A DNA stretch of 64,000 nucleotides, taken from assembly GCA_029721435.1 (NCBI GenBank), contig CM056573.1:2633501-2697500 (forward strand), written 5' to 3'. Source of the stretch: Gymnothorax reevesii. Its lineage: Eukaryota; Chordata; Actinopteri; Anguilliformes; Muraenidae. The first letter of the stretch is position 1; each line of letters opens with the position of its first letter. The notes beneath the pieces were generated by a model. That model was not told the origin of the DNA. It was given only the letters and a program-made list of their open reading frames with translations, and did not search any database. The position numbers were made by a program, and so were the translations under genes. Of the stretch, positions 47,004 through 59,110 are shown piece by piece.

Positions 47004-48555
47004 AATCCCCAACTCCGATAAAGTTGGGACATTGTGGAAAATGTGAATAAAAACAGAATGCAATGATTTGCAAATTATTTTTGACCTATATTCAATTGAG
47101 TACACTACAAAGACAAGATATTTATTGTGCAAACTGATAAACTTCATTGTTTTTTTGGAGATATTCACTCATTTTGAATTTGATGCCTGCAACCTGTTCC
47201 ACAAAAGCTGGGACAGATGATGAATGCTCAAAAAGCACCTGTTTGGAACATTCCACGGGTGAGCAGGTTAATTGGAAACAGGTGAGTGTCATGATTAGGT
47301 ATAAAAGGAGTATCCCTGAAACACTCAGTTATTTAGAAGCAAGGATGGGGCAGGTTCACCATTTTGTGAACAACTGCGTCAACAAATAGTCCAACAGTTT
47401 AAGAACAACATTTCTCAATGTGCAGTAGCAAGGAATTTAAGGATTTCATCATCTACAGTCCACAATATCATCAAGAGATTCAGAGAATCTGGAGAAATCT
47501 CTACACCTAAGCGGCAAGGCCGAAAACCAACATTGAATGCCCGTGACCGTCGGTCCCTCAGGCAGCACTGCATTAAAAAGTCATATCATTCTGTAAAGGA
47601 TACTTCCATGTGGGCTCAGGAACACTTCGGAAAACCATTGTCCATTAACACAGTTTGTCGCAACATCTACAAGTGCAAGTTAAAACTCTTCCATGCAAAG
47701 CAAAAGCCATATATCAACAACACCCAGAAACACCACCGGCTTCTCTGAGCCCGAGCTCATCTGAGATGAACCGACATAAAGTGGAAAAGTGTACTGTGGT
47801 CTGATGAGTCCATATTTCAAATTGTTTTTAGAAATCATGGACATTGTGTCTTCTGGGCTAAAGACAAAAAGGACCATCTAGACTGTTATCAGAGCAAAGT
47901 TCAAAAGCCAGCATCTGTGATGGTATGGGGGTGTATTAGTGCCCATGGCAGGGGTAACTTGCACATTTGTGAAGGCACCATTAATGCTGAAAGGTACATA
48001 CAGGTTTTGGAGCAACATATGCTGCCATCCAAGAGACATTTTTTTCAGGGATGTCCCTGCTCATTTCAGCAAGACAATGCCAAGCCACATTCTCCTCGTT
48101 ACAACAGCGTGGCTTCGTAGTAAAAGTGTGCGGGTAATAGACTGGCCTGCCTGTAGTCCAGTCCAAGCTCCCATTGAAAATCTGTGGCGCATTATGAAGC
48201 ACAAAATAAAATAACGGAGACCCCGGACTGTTAAGCAACTGATGTTGTACATCAAGCAAAAATGGGAAAGAATTTTGCCTATAAAGCTTCTACAATCAGT
48301 ATCCTCAGTTCACAAAAAGAAAGGTGATGTAAGTGTTGTTAAAGGGAAACGTGATGTAACACAGTGGTAAACATGCCCCTGTCCCAGCTTTTTTGGAATG
48401 TGTTGCAGACATCAAATTCAAAATGAGGGAATATTTCCATAAAAACAATAAAGTTTATCAGTGTGAACATTAAGTGTTTTGTCTTTGTAGTGTACTCAAT
48501 CGAATATTTTTACTCATGTTTTACCCAACGTCCCAACTTCATTGCAATTAGGGTT
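47004..48555 (+). mobile_element. Tc1-like transposon with about 200-bp inverted repeats
   Basis: Left arm about 47004-47215 and right arm about 48375-48555 are inverse copies (aagttgggacattgtgg near the left tip; gtcccaacttcattgc near the right tip; agctgggacag and ctgtcccagct at the inner ends). Between them a full-length but broken transposase lies on the plus strand. Near full length (1.55 kb), so it decayed from an autonomous copy. It shares the dlgap2 intron and lies opposite to its transcription. Confidence 0.9.
47360..48215 (+). pseudogene. Tc1 transposase pseudogene
   Basis: Order of remains: helix-turn-helix region (VARNLRISSSTVHNIIKRF, about 47427-47483), linker and second helix bundle (RDRRSLRQHCIKKSYHSVKD, 47542-47601), first catalytic Asp (VLWSDESIF, about 47793-47819), [16 protein letters not shown] (47920-47967), second Asp (QQDNAKPH, about 48070-48093), and the Glu region (PIENLWRIMKHKIK, about 48172-48213). 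A TGA interrupts the frame near 47746 and further stops and frame changes separate the blocks, so no active enzyme is made. Confidence 0.9.

Positions 48556-48557
<2 letters not shown>

Positions 48558-48609
<52 letters not shown>
48558..48609. repeat. (TA)n microsatellite
   Basis: A run of about 23 ta repeats between the Tc1 element and the next transposon remnant. Confidence 0.95.
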
Positions 48610-48685
48610 TACTGCTCAAAAAAATAAACACTTTGAGTTATATTGCTTAATGTTTAAGTGTTCCCTTTATTGTTTTGAGATATAC
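48610..48685. mobile_element. Remnant of a Tc1/mariner-like MITE (ends only)
   Basis: actgctcaaaaaaataaaca and, 45 bp further on, aagtgttccctttattgttt then tgag, which is the inverse end. The arrangement looks like two transposon ends left almost back to back after a large internal deletion. Confidence 0.6.
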
Positions 48686-49242
48686 ATATATCTATTCTTT
48701 TTCTTCTTCTTCTTATTTCATGCAGATGAACAATAACTTTACCACAGCCCAATTTTACTGTACTGAGGTTTCTCACATCTGTGACATTTATTTTTACGTA
48801 ATACAAAATATATATGGAGTAATGGATGATACACACCGCTGTCCGGCACAGGAGGTGACTGGAATGAATGGGCCCAGGCGTTTGACATTTTTGTGAGCGT
48901 AAGAAAAGGATTATTCATCGCTTGCTGAGACCTGGTTTATTTGTGCCAATTCTTCTTCTTCTTCCAAAAAAAAAAAAACACTCTAATGCCCCTCTGTTCC
49001 CCTCAACCAAATGATGCCTACTGAAAAAACATGAGTCTTAGTGTGCTCTGTAGGGAGTTGGCATTAAACACTCAAACCCCCTTCTAATTTGCATTCTTAG
49101 TAAAACAAACATTAAAAATTGGAAGTCGCTTGTAAGTCAAAGGTAAGGACATTTATTTTGGATTAAGACCAGAATCAATGTCAAGCTTGAACTATATTGC
49201 AAATATCACCTGAAATTACAGGCCTGAACGCAGCGGACTCAC

Positions 49243-50348
49243 CTGCAGGTAGTGACACGGCCTCAGGGACGGCTTCAGGTCTTGGTGCAGCACCGGCTTC
49301 TCCAGGTTGAGCGAGGACTTGCGATAAGCCTCTTTAGCCTGGCTCACAGTGAGCGTGGACCAGGAGCTCCTCTTCATGAACTTCCCCTCGGGGACAGCAG
49401 GGGTCAGGCCCTCGCAGGCAGAGCACTTGACGTCGTTGTTGCTCTTCGAGGTCTTGAGCGTGAGGTCTCGGTCTCCAAACTGGCTCTGCATGGACTCGGG
49501 GTAGCAGTGGCCGATGACGTGGTCGGCGTAGTGACGGCTCATGATGCTGGGTGTCCGGTAGGTGCTGTCGCTGTCCAGATTGTCATCGGAGCTCCACCAG
49601 CCCGTCGCCGGCCGCTGCTTTCCTTCCGACTTGCGCTCCTTGCTTTTACTCCGCCTGCTGTGCTTCTGGTGGCCGTGGTGATGGTGTCCATGGTGATGGC
49701 TGTTGCCTTCTCCCTTCAGGCCATTGACGCTGGTCTTGGACGAGCCCTCCAGTGAGTGGGACTTGGTGAAGAGCTTCTGGACGGAGTGCACCAGGTGGCG
49801 GATCCGGCCCGGGCTTTCGCTGCGCTGCTCGGTGGTGGAGGTGCGCTGGTACTGCAGGGTGTGGAAGCCGTCTCGGTGCAGCGGCATCTGCTTCTCGAAC
49901 TGGTCCAGCAGGTTGGCTGGGATACGGTTCGCCTTCGTCCCCCCGCCTTTACCGCTGGAGACGTGCGGGGCCGAACAGTCGTCCCGCACGCCGTCGTAAT
50001 GTGAGCTGTAGTGCATTCTGGGAAAGGTGCTGCTGGAGACGTGGTCCGTGGCCATGGAGACGGGTAGCATCATGCACTCGGAGTGTATGGAGCTGCGCGG
50101 GGAGTAGCGGTGGTGCTCCACAGGACAGCTGTCCGTCGGGCTGAGCAGGTAGGAGGGAGACCGCGGGTCCGGCCCATGGTGGCTGTAGTCCTGGGGCGGC
50201 TCGCAGTCGGACAGGCCGCAGGTATGGCCCGAGGTGAGGGGTAGCTGGGTCCGGCCGCTGGAGAGACCCTTCATGTTCCTGGGAGGCGGGGAGGAGGGGT
50301 GTTTGTCCTCATCGAAGTGCTGAGATGAGCACCATGAATACTGCTGGT
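49243..50348 (-). CDS. dlgap2: dlgap2 large 5' coding exon
   Basis: A 1106-nt exon, acceptor TCTGTTAACAG|AC and donor CAG|GTGAGT. It enters in phase 1 (split codon N|AC) and reads QQYSWCSSQHFDEDKH then SPPPRN before the MKGL methionine at 50274, so the protein has an N-terminal extension from an upstream exon. MKGL could also serve as an internal start for a shorter isoform. From MKGL it gives 344 residues. Landmarks: STFPRMHYSSHY (82-93), ANRIPANLLDQFEKQ (115-129), HRDGFHTLQYQRTSTTEQRS (133-152), RIRHLVHSVQKLFTKSHSLE (157-176), a His-rich insert (193-202), KHSRRSKSKERKSEGK (204-219), GWWSSDDNLDSDSTYRTPS (225-243), KSNNDVKCSACEGL (277-290), SSWSTLTVSQAKEAYRKSSL (303-322). TSTTEQRSESP, DSTYRTPS and KEAYRKSSLN mark DLGAP2. 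The product is a membrane-associated scaffold bridging PSD-95 and SHANK at excitatory synapses (family knowledge). Confidence 0.97.
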
Positions 50349-51398
50349 CTGTTAACAGAGGAGAACAGGGACATAGCAGAGAGCAGTGCTAATTGTGATA
50401 ATCAGTGTGCTTCAGCGTTTGGTCATGTCAACCAAGAAACAGCTTTCAAGTTTCAGGTGAAAATACACTGACACTCATGAGAGCATAACAGGTATATGGG
50501 AACGATACAGTCCATACACATTGCTCTCACATTTTAACACGATTTCATTGTTATAAAAAAGTAAAACAAAGATATGACATTGAAATTAAAAAAGGCAACA
50601 CCTACACTGAACAAAATATTGAAGCAGATGAGTCCTCTAATTACAGCCGAGCAAAATACGGGAAATAACTAAGAAACTGTAAGAAACAGTTCACTGCCAC
50701 CAATAAATATTTTTATTCAACAATAAAACTCAAATGCTTTCAGGAGTGGACATGGAGCACCTCTCTTATTGGGCTGTTTTCCTCTAAAGGCCCCATACGC
50801 TGTTTTAAACTATTTTGTTTTGGAAATTATTGTTCTCTTGGATGTCAATAAGAGAGGCTTATAAAGCCTGTTGCTACACAAATAATTTAGCTGACTTTGT
50901 ATACCACTTTTGTTGAAACCACCGTATTTTAAATTCCCATGTTTTACAGCACCATATTTTAAAATGTCATAATTTTGAGACTTTTAAGCTGTCTGTACGT
51001 AAATCTTTCCCATGTAAATGTTGTGCTTACTGAGTAACAAAACTCAGTATTACAGGGAGCCTTCATTTGATGAGCAGACCAAGTTTCTCTATAGAGCAGA
51101 TAGCTTGACTGAAGTTTTTTAGCGTATCCAGTGCAGTAGTGGTCCTCGTTTAAAATGCAGTCCGATGTGAAATGAGGACACACAGGCAAATGTGGATTAA
51201 CTTCAGCTGAAGTGTTATCGTTGGAAATCAAAGCTAGCCAGTGCGTCCGAGTGCCTTCAGCCCTGCCTGAGTGAAATTCAGTCTTCTGCTAAACACTTGT
51301 TGCGGAGAGCTGTAGCCTTGAAAATCTTCACAAGACAGGAAATAAACAAACAATGCGCAAGCAGTGAAAGAAGGCGGACGGGAAAAAAAGAAGTGCTA

Positions 51399-51399
51399 C

Positions 51400-51430
<31 letters not shown>

Positions 51431-51447
51431 GATGAGAGAAAGGCAGG

Positions 51448-51480
<33 letters not shown>

Positions 51481-51482
51481 GG
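51399..51482. repeat. (GA)n / GAGAT simple repeat
   Basis: gagagagatgagagagagag-type interrupted purine tract. On the minus strand it reads as Ser-Leu repeats, which is not a protein. Confidence 0.95.
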
Positions 51483-54400
51483 CTGTGGGTGGGATCAGAG
51501 CTCTCAGGCAGAGCCGGTGGACGATGCGGAGCGCGTCTGTTTGAGAGCTGAAACACAGCAGCAATTTTCAGCAGAATATTTCAAATGCTGCCACAGAACA
51601 GAAGGGTCCAGTGGCTCAACTGGGGGGTCCTCAAAGCCAACACTTCCTGAAATATCAGCTACAGAGGAAACAGTTTGGATTACTCTATACAGTTTGTATT
51701 AATGGCCAAATTTCTCCCATTATGGGGCCGTAAATAGACCTGTACCCTGAGATCTGAGACACAGCTGAGGCCTCACATTCCTCCATTTCCCTCCGCCCTC
51801 ATCCCTCTTTCCCGATTCCAAAGCTCCTTTCAGGAGCTGCTTTCATTTATTCGATGCAAAGATGAAATAATGAGCGATCATTCAGGGGCTCTGCGCTCAT
51901 CCATCAGAGCTGCTCGGGTGATGGGTTCAGAGGCGGATCTGTGATTGTCCTTGGAACGTGTCGGCCCAAGCTCTCCTCCCGTTTCTGAGGCGAGAGAGAT
52001 TTGAAAAAGCATGCAGCTCGTAATCTTTTTATCACAGGTGGTCAGAGGGTCTAAGAAATCATAAAGTGCGGCCTTGTTTGAACTCGGAAAGGTGGCTCAT
52101 CTTAGAATGTTTAGGAATTATAATGAATGGATTATTAAATAAAAGACTTTCTACCCACAGAAATCATGCAGCTTGAGTAGGTTAGCTCAAAAGGAAACAC
52201 ATGTTATAAACATTTTTTAAATGCTCACCTTCCCCTCATCTGTGTTTATTTTTAACATAAGTATTAGTCAGGAAAAACGTTTCAGGAAAAGTTGTCCCCA
52301 GTGCTGGTGAGTAACTGACCCAGAGTGGAATAGCAGGCTAACGCACAGTGGATCGCACACGTGTTCAGGAGTTTTCCCACTGTTGCAGGGACACTGCAAT
52401 CAAAACTATACCGCTGATAGTTCTGAAGCCTTGGGCGGAGACGCTCAGATGAAGGTGGTGTATCTGCACTGTAACTTCGGAAGGGAAGCTGAATCTGAAA
52501 GGCTTCATGAGTCTCATGTTTTTTGACCCTGGCAGCCCATAAAAACACAGACTGGTTTGTCTTATTTCACAGTTTGTGGGTTGGCAGGGCACTTTAGATA
52601 CTTAAATGCATGTGTCCAAGCACTGAAAAAGTCAGATTTTCATAATACGTCCCCTTTCAGGTTGAATAAACAATCAAAGGGCAGGATTTGACATTTCTCT
52701 GGAATATACCACAGAGACCAACTGCATCTGTCACTGATTTTGACATTTTCTACATGGAATAACTCTGCAGCAGAGAAGCCAATGATTGAAACACAATTTC
52801 TATAATGGCCACATTAGAAAACCATCAACAGCAAAATGCCCTATACATGTGGGAAGAGGTGAAAAATTTACAGGCTCCATCTTCCACAAACCTGCCCTGC
52901 CAGAGAACGCATTCGAGCCGGTGGCTGTGGTGCAGGAGCATGCTGGACTGTTAAAGACATGAAAATAGAACTGTTGGCCTCTCTCCACACGAGTTCTCCA
53001 CCCTCGGTGATGGACTGGCTGCGGGTGTGAGGAGAGAGAGGTTCGGACACGCAGTGATACATTGTGCTCAGGAGAAGGCGAGAAACTCATCTCCTCGGCA
53101 CCAGCTTTGCTCTCTGGTATGGGCCACTTCTGCGGTTGTTTGTATTTGCGAGTCGCGACGGCAGAGAAACCTGCAGGAGCAGCTGCAAACCAGGCTTCAG
53201 CCGGACGAAATACGAGTTTGATCACCAAAGGTGAAGTTCTGCCTCAGCATTGTAAAATTATGCCAGACGGACGGCTATTAACCCGTAAAACCACCAGCTG
53301 CTGTATTCAAACCTGTGGAACTTCAGGCCTATTTTAAATTCTAGAGGAGATCCCCATGTTTCTATTGATCCCGAATATGTTCTGCTGAATTACAGGGAAA
53401 TGTATATAAAATGATGTACAAGATCTAGATATTTTCCATTTGATGTAATGCTATGGCGATGAAAAAACATGGTGTCCTGGGTTTGAATATTTCTCTCAGT
53501 ATCAGTGTGATGTAGCTTCAGTGAAGCGCTGTTATCAGCTGATGCAGAATATTGCCGGCCTGCTGAAAAAAAACCATGTATCTCCAAATTGATAAGAAAC
53601 AAAAACTTGCATGTCCACTATTCTTATATGCAAAATTAAACATTTTTTATTTTATTTATATTTGAAATTATATTTGTATTATTTTATTTTACATTTATTT
53701 TTTATTTTCCTGTAAACTTTATCATTTTTAAAATACAAGGTTTTATCAGCACATCGACCAATATGTGTGTGACGTTGTCCTATATTATGAAAACATGCTT
53801 TTTATTTCATAAATGTGGCACTTTTCTCAGAGCCCAGCTCATGACATATTTTTGCTAAAGTATCATTTTGTGAAAATTACATTGCCTGAGAGCATGGGGA
53901 AAAGATCGCTCTGCATTACGTTATGCTCTTAATATTTAGCAAAACTGAATACCAAGTGTAAAATTAGTTAAATCGGTATGGCTTCGTGCTGTAGCAAGCC
54001 AGCTAAGAACCACTCTCATAACTAAATTATTGTCACTAAGCTACCTAGCCAGCGTGCCTAGAGTAACCTTTCCATAATCATAATGTAACAATATTTTGTT
54101 AGCTAGCTATCTGCTCAGTTTACTGTGAATTTGAACACCTTGGCTAGTTCAACTGCAAATGTCTGTGTGACTCAAAGTATCAGAGTGATGGCGTCAGTGC
54201 GAACATTATAGGAATTACCATCACGCTGCGAACAGAAATTAAGCTTGTTTTCTATTGTATTGTATGATTCGGTCATGTGATTAATATAATCTTATATGTT
54301 GTATTATATGTTGTAGTATACGAAAGTTTTGAAACTTTTTGAGTAAATTTTGCGTCTGTTGTGAGCTCAACGTGTTTCATAACTTTCACACACCCGCTCA

Positions 54401-55287
54401 TGTAACATCCTCTATTTCTGACTTATAAACTGCTGAAGCGAAGGGATCTGGGCCGTGCTGCCGCTCACTCTCCTGTGATCTAAAAAAACCTAGTGTTTAC
54501 TTTTAAAAAAACCTATGTAGTACTTCTGAGTTCAACCTTCATTTGCAATAATTAACCCCTTAAGCCCTGAGCCTCTTTTTCAAAAATGGCAAGCCCAAAA
54601 TGAAATGAGTATATCTCTGCGACTGCTTGGTCCATTTGAATAATCTTGGTATCATAATAAACGTAAAATCTTTTGGGATTTCAGCCCTGGTGTAAAAATC
54701 ACTATATATGTCACTGAGTCAGAGTAAATGGATATGGAACACAGTGTAAATGAAAGATCTCATTTTGCACCTAACAAAGTTTTACTTCGATCCCTTGTAA
54801 ATTTGTGGAGTTGCAGTCTGAAACGTCTAAAAAAATTACAGCACAGAATGTCATTATTATCTGTGCCAAAGTTTATTCTGATCAGGTCAATCAGAGCAAA
54901 ATTAGAGAGGAATGTATGGGTGGCTTCTCCATTTTGGCATTTTAGGTACTTTACCAAACTGTAAAACCAAACTGTAAAAATAATTTAATTTCACTTATAT
55001 ATCACTACAGGCATCCATTTCATCCAAATACCACATTTTTTTTTTTAATTATTAGAATAAAAAAATTATTATTATTATTTCTGCCAGCTTTGTTGCCCAT
55101 ATAATTTCCCATTCAAAGATAATACATAATTGAGTTTGACTCCACTGGAGCAGAATTATTAAAAAACAAAACAAATGAAAAAAATTATAAATACAAAGGC
55201 CATGTGAAAAATGTTAAAGAAAGGTAAGAACAACAAAAACCCCAGTGATTATTTGTAAAAGGAAACTGCAATTATTTCCTAAAAAAG

Positions 55288-55362
55288 TGTACCTTGACCA
55301 GGAATCAAACCTTCAGACTCTCCCTTGCAACACGGCATTTTAACCATTAGGCTACATCAACT
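55288..55362 (-). pseudogene. tRNA-like fragment (tRNA pseudogene or SINE head)
   Basis: The minus strand reads gatgtagcctaatggttaaa (A-box-like TAGCCTAATGGTTAA) followed 33 nt later by ggtttgattcctgg (B-box-like GGTTTGATTCC). The spacing suits a tRNA promoter. The T-arm stem pairs at only three of five positions and no convincing acceptor stem or anticodon loop forms, so it is a decayed tRNA or tRNA-derived SINE head. Confidence 0.45.
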
Positions 55363-57427
55363 GACAACATTTCTGTGGTCAAATTGGCCATTTAACAAAT
55401 GGGTAAAGAAAATACGTATTGAACTGTTGTAGTCTCAGTATTTGTGCGGAATAGTGCAAAGATTCTGTCAGAAAACAACTTTGAAAATGAATGTTGAATA
55501 TTTAGCGGATAATTATTCGAACAATACTTCAAACAAACTAGTTATGCATTTATATTGTTGCGCTATTCAAGAACATGCAAATTGCCTATGGACTCAGTTT
55601 GACGCACCGGGAAAGGAAGGCTGTAGCTCAGGCTCAATTTCTGCTATTAAGGTGTTTTAGAGTTCGTTGGAAACATCAGGACTCATAGAATCAAATGCCT
55701 ACCGGCATAGTTTTACCGACAGCATCACAAGCCGATCACAGAGAAGAAAATACATTGCAAGGAAGCTGAAGGCTAAGGAGCTGAGATCTTTGAAGCAACG
55801 CCCTGGGAAAGAACATGCTAGGATCCCGGCAGATCTAGTTTTGTTATAACGCGAGGACATTGGGCTAACAATAGCAAGCGCAGATTTACCTTTGAGCAGT
55901 TTTTTATTACAAAATATTAAAGGTAAGAATTTTTTTTGCTCATCTCTGTAGACTGTAAAGTGTATGCCTGCTGTTCTTTAAGTGCGGTGTCGGTTTAAAA
56001 TGACTGGGCTCATATCATTGGATTCTGTGGGCCAATGTTTTGCTGCATGCTTATTTACTTGCTTTTTGCTTGAATTCTGTTTGGTTGAGGTAAAAATGGT
56101 CTACGTGAGCTTTTTGCCTTGTTTCTTCGACACAGTGAGTGGTGTGGGAGAGAGAGCCGTTGGAGTCATGTGATGATCTCTCTATGACATCACAGCCTCA
56201 CTCTCGTCATAGATCCTGAGGGGTATTCGTAGGGAATGGGCCGTTCTGACTGCACTACAGCACATCTATCTGCCTCTCTGATCTTATTCATAAACTATCA
56301 GTAAATTCTCTCAAATGGCACAAGACAGGAGGTACGAAGTCAGAAATTTAAAAAAAAAATTCAAAGTTAGTGACTCCAGGTGTTATTTGCTACTGGTTTT
56401 CTAGTCCCTGTTTGGCAGCGGTTACCCTCCCAGGTTATTTGCTCATTGTGTTCGTGCATCAGGGGTAAAGTCAGTCGCTGATGTTGGCCTCAGACTCCTG
56501 CGCCGGCCTCCGTCACACACCCCAGTATCCGGGAGTGAACAGCAGCGGAGGAGTAAAGGCATGATTTCTGCACCTCCTGCATTCAGTGCGGAGCTCATCT
56601 CTCCTCCGCGGGGGACAGTGTTCGCCATCCCCTCGCTCTTAACAGCATCTCAGAGCAGCCAGCTTTCATCCCTCAGCAACAGTCCTGCAGCCATGAGCCT
56701 GAACATATAAACCTCTTCAGACTCATCAGGAGAGCTGAGGCCCACATGGGCTCTGTGTGCAGTCACACTCTCAACCTTATTCTCTGCTGTTTGTGGGGTT
56801 CAGAGAGTGAGCCAAGGGCACCGTGACCTATTTCAACAAACATCACAAACAAAGACATCTCATGAATCCATTATTAATTATAAACAGGGTCAAAGCAAAC
56901 CATCCACTGCTGTGCTGAGTGCTACGCAATACACACTCTTCACTGACTCAAAAAAAAATTACATGACGCACTTTTTACACTATTAAAAGAGTCTACATGT
57001 TTGCAAAAACAGTCCATTATTTGGAGCGGAAGCCGGAGCAACAATTCCTGCTTGTTTTGAATAGATGTGAAAATAATAATCACTTTGCAGAAAAGGCCAC
57101 AGATTCACCATTCAACCCTCAGTAATAAACTAAAGAACAAGACCAAGTCAAACACTGGAGCAAAGAATGATGTTTACCTGATGCAGCAGTTATGACTATC
57201 CTGAATAATAAACTTGTAAAAGTTTGTAACCTCAGGCTTAAACGAAACAGAAATTCACGAATACTTACAACAAGCACACAAATGAAAGAAATGGAGTTAT
57301 ATTACGAAGCATGGTGCTGCAATGCAAATTACACACCTGCAGACGCTTACATGAAATAAACATACAACTCAAGACATGTTTGCAAACACTCATGCAGGAC
57401 TACAAGCTATGCCTGCTCATGCACCCA

Positions 57428-57655
57428 CACACACATACGCGCACGCGCACAGACACACACACGCGCACACACAAATGCACGCACACCCACAGACACATAC
57501 ACACATGCCCGCATGAACACACAGCCGCAGACACATGCACGCACGCACGCAAACACACAAATGCACGCATGCATGCACACCCACAGACACATGCATGCAC
57601 GCACACACACACACTTACGCGCGCACGCACACACAGACGCACACACACACACACA
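57428..57655. repeat. CA-rich interrupted microsatellite
   Basis: cacacacacgcgcacacaca-type sequence with gcatgcacgc interruptions over about 230 bp; ORFs here (His-Thr, Cys-Val) are artefacts. Confidence 0.95.
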
Positions 57656-58513
57656 TGCCTCACCCCCACGCTGAAGCCTGTTAAAAATGTGAACAACTCC
57701 TTTGAGTGGGATGTGAGACGCACATTGTGAAATATTTTCAGCATAAGTGGTAGAGTCACAGTGTTTCTTTCGGCTGTGACTGACGGTTAGATTTGAAAAG
57801 TCCGCTGTTGACTTGAGCTGAACGATGCTTCAAATGCATCACACAAGAGGCCATTTTATCATTACTAAAAGTCAGAACCAAAATAACCCTTAGGAGAGCT
57901 ACGCAGAGAGCGGCCTCATGTTACACAATACAGGGCTCTGCATGCATACTGACACACACACACACAGACTCTGATTAGAGGAACTCTTTCTATTAACACA
58001 AATGAAAAGCTTAAGTGTTTCACATATAATTATCAACCACGCAGATAACTACACCAGGTGTTTAAATAGTCTGTGTGTTGTGTTCTGGGGTCCTGGCCTT
58101 TGGCCAGGACAGAATTTTTGGTTTTAACAGTTTTCATGTACAAGATTCCATAGTTCATAGTTTCATAGTTCATGTCACAGTTTTAACAGTTTCTTGTATT
58201 AGGATCAAGCATTTCATAATTCATGTTCCTTGTCCATGTTTTTACTTTTCCATGTTTTTGTTTTTGCCAGGTCTGCCACGCCACTCCACCGCTTGTCTGC
58301 GTTCCGCCCCGTGCCTTCGTTGTTGCATATTTCTGAGCTCTGGTTGGCTTTGGTATTTCCCTCTTCCTTCTGTGCTGTGCTGATTCGGGCCTCTCTAAGC
58401 TTAATTGACAATTAACTGTTTTTAAGTTACTAACATTTACTAACATTCACTGGGTGGTGTAATTCTTAGACAGGCACATAACTAATATTACTAATTTAGA
58501 CAAAGAGTTTATT

Positions 58514-59110
58514 GTCATGATTCCTGCTTTGCTATTTCAAGTCTTGCTGTGCTTTTCTGTTCTGAACATTCATGCTGCTTTCAAACTGCATACTTAATTG
58601 GTACTTAAGCTGAGCCGCTCATTCTCTTAATGAGCAAGTCTTGTTATCCAATCTCTGTCCATGTCATGATCTTGCCATGCCTCTTGTTTCTCTCTCTCCA
58701 GGTGTTACCCCTCATGTCATGATTTCCAAGCCTTTATCTGGATGCGGTGGAAGTTGGCTGGCAGACAGTGTCTTGCTCATTTTTATGCTTCAAGTTCTTG
58801 TTCCCAAGTCTTGCTCACGCTCAAGTTCATAGTCATTTTGTATTTAACCTTCTGCATTCTTAGTCTTGTTTTTCATTTCTGTTCTTGTTTATCTCCCTGG
58901 AGTTTCCAGTGGCTTTTGTTTTTTGTCGTTTTCTGATCCTTAGTTCTTAGCTCTGTGTAGCTCACCTTAGTTTGTCTTTTGCAACCCTTTGGGCCAAGTT
59001 TTTTGTTGGCCCTCGTGCCTGTTTTATTTTGTTTAAATAAATCCTCATTCCCCTTCTCCTTGCTTCTGGTGTCTACCTGATTTCGTATCACTGTGAATGA
59101 ATCCAAAATA
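58514..59110 (+). repeat. LTR-like sequence, possible solo LTR
   Basis: Starts tgtcatgattcctgctttgc, is T/C-rich throughout, and near the end has ccctcgtgcctgttttattt then tgtttaaataaatcctc with an AATAAA poly-A signal at about 59036. This order resembles the LTRs of fish Ty3/gypsy retrotransposons. A second partial tgtcatgatttcc occurs at about 58717. No clear terminal CA or target duplication was established. Confidence 0.4.

Larger units (their letters stand above)
38129..49242 (-). other. dlgap2: dlgap2 intron between exons 49243-50348 and 37917-38128
   Basis: An 11.1-kb phase-0 intron (donor CAG|GTGAGT). It contains two MITEs, a GT microsatellite, a SINE, a GA run and a broken Tc1 element. 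The segments 38.7-41.5 kb and 41.7-43.1 kb hold nothing recognised; 43.2-45.5 kb likewise. Confidence 0.9.

Noticed and set aside
49252..50004. Plus-strand ORFs of 167, 98 and 82 codons
   Set aside because: They are antisense shadows of the large dlgap2 exon, which has strong conservation on the minus strand.
52800..53228. 142-codon minus-strand ORF in the 5' intron as a gene
   Set aside because: No recognisable domain, no splice or promoter context, and a length within chance for a window of this size.
56443..56628. Minus-strand ORF with CCSLPD as the missing first dlgap2 exon
   Set aside because: Only CC.LPD resembles the mammalian N-terminus as I recall it; the rest does not align and no phase-1 donor with matching sequence was seen.
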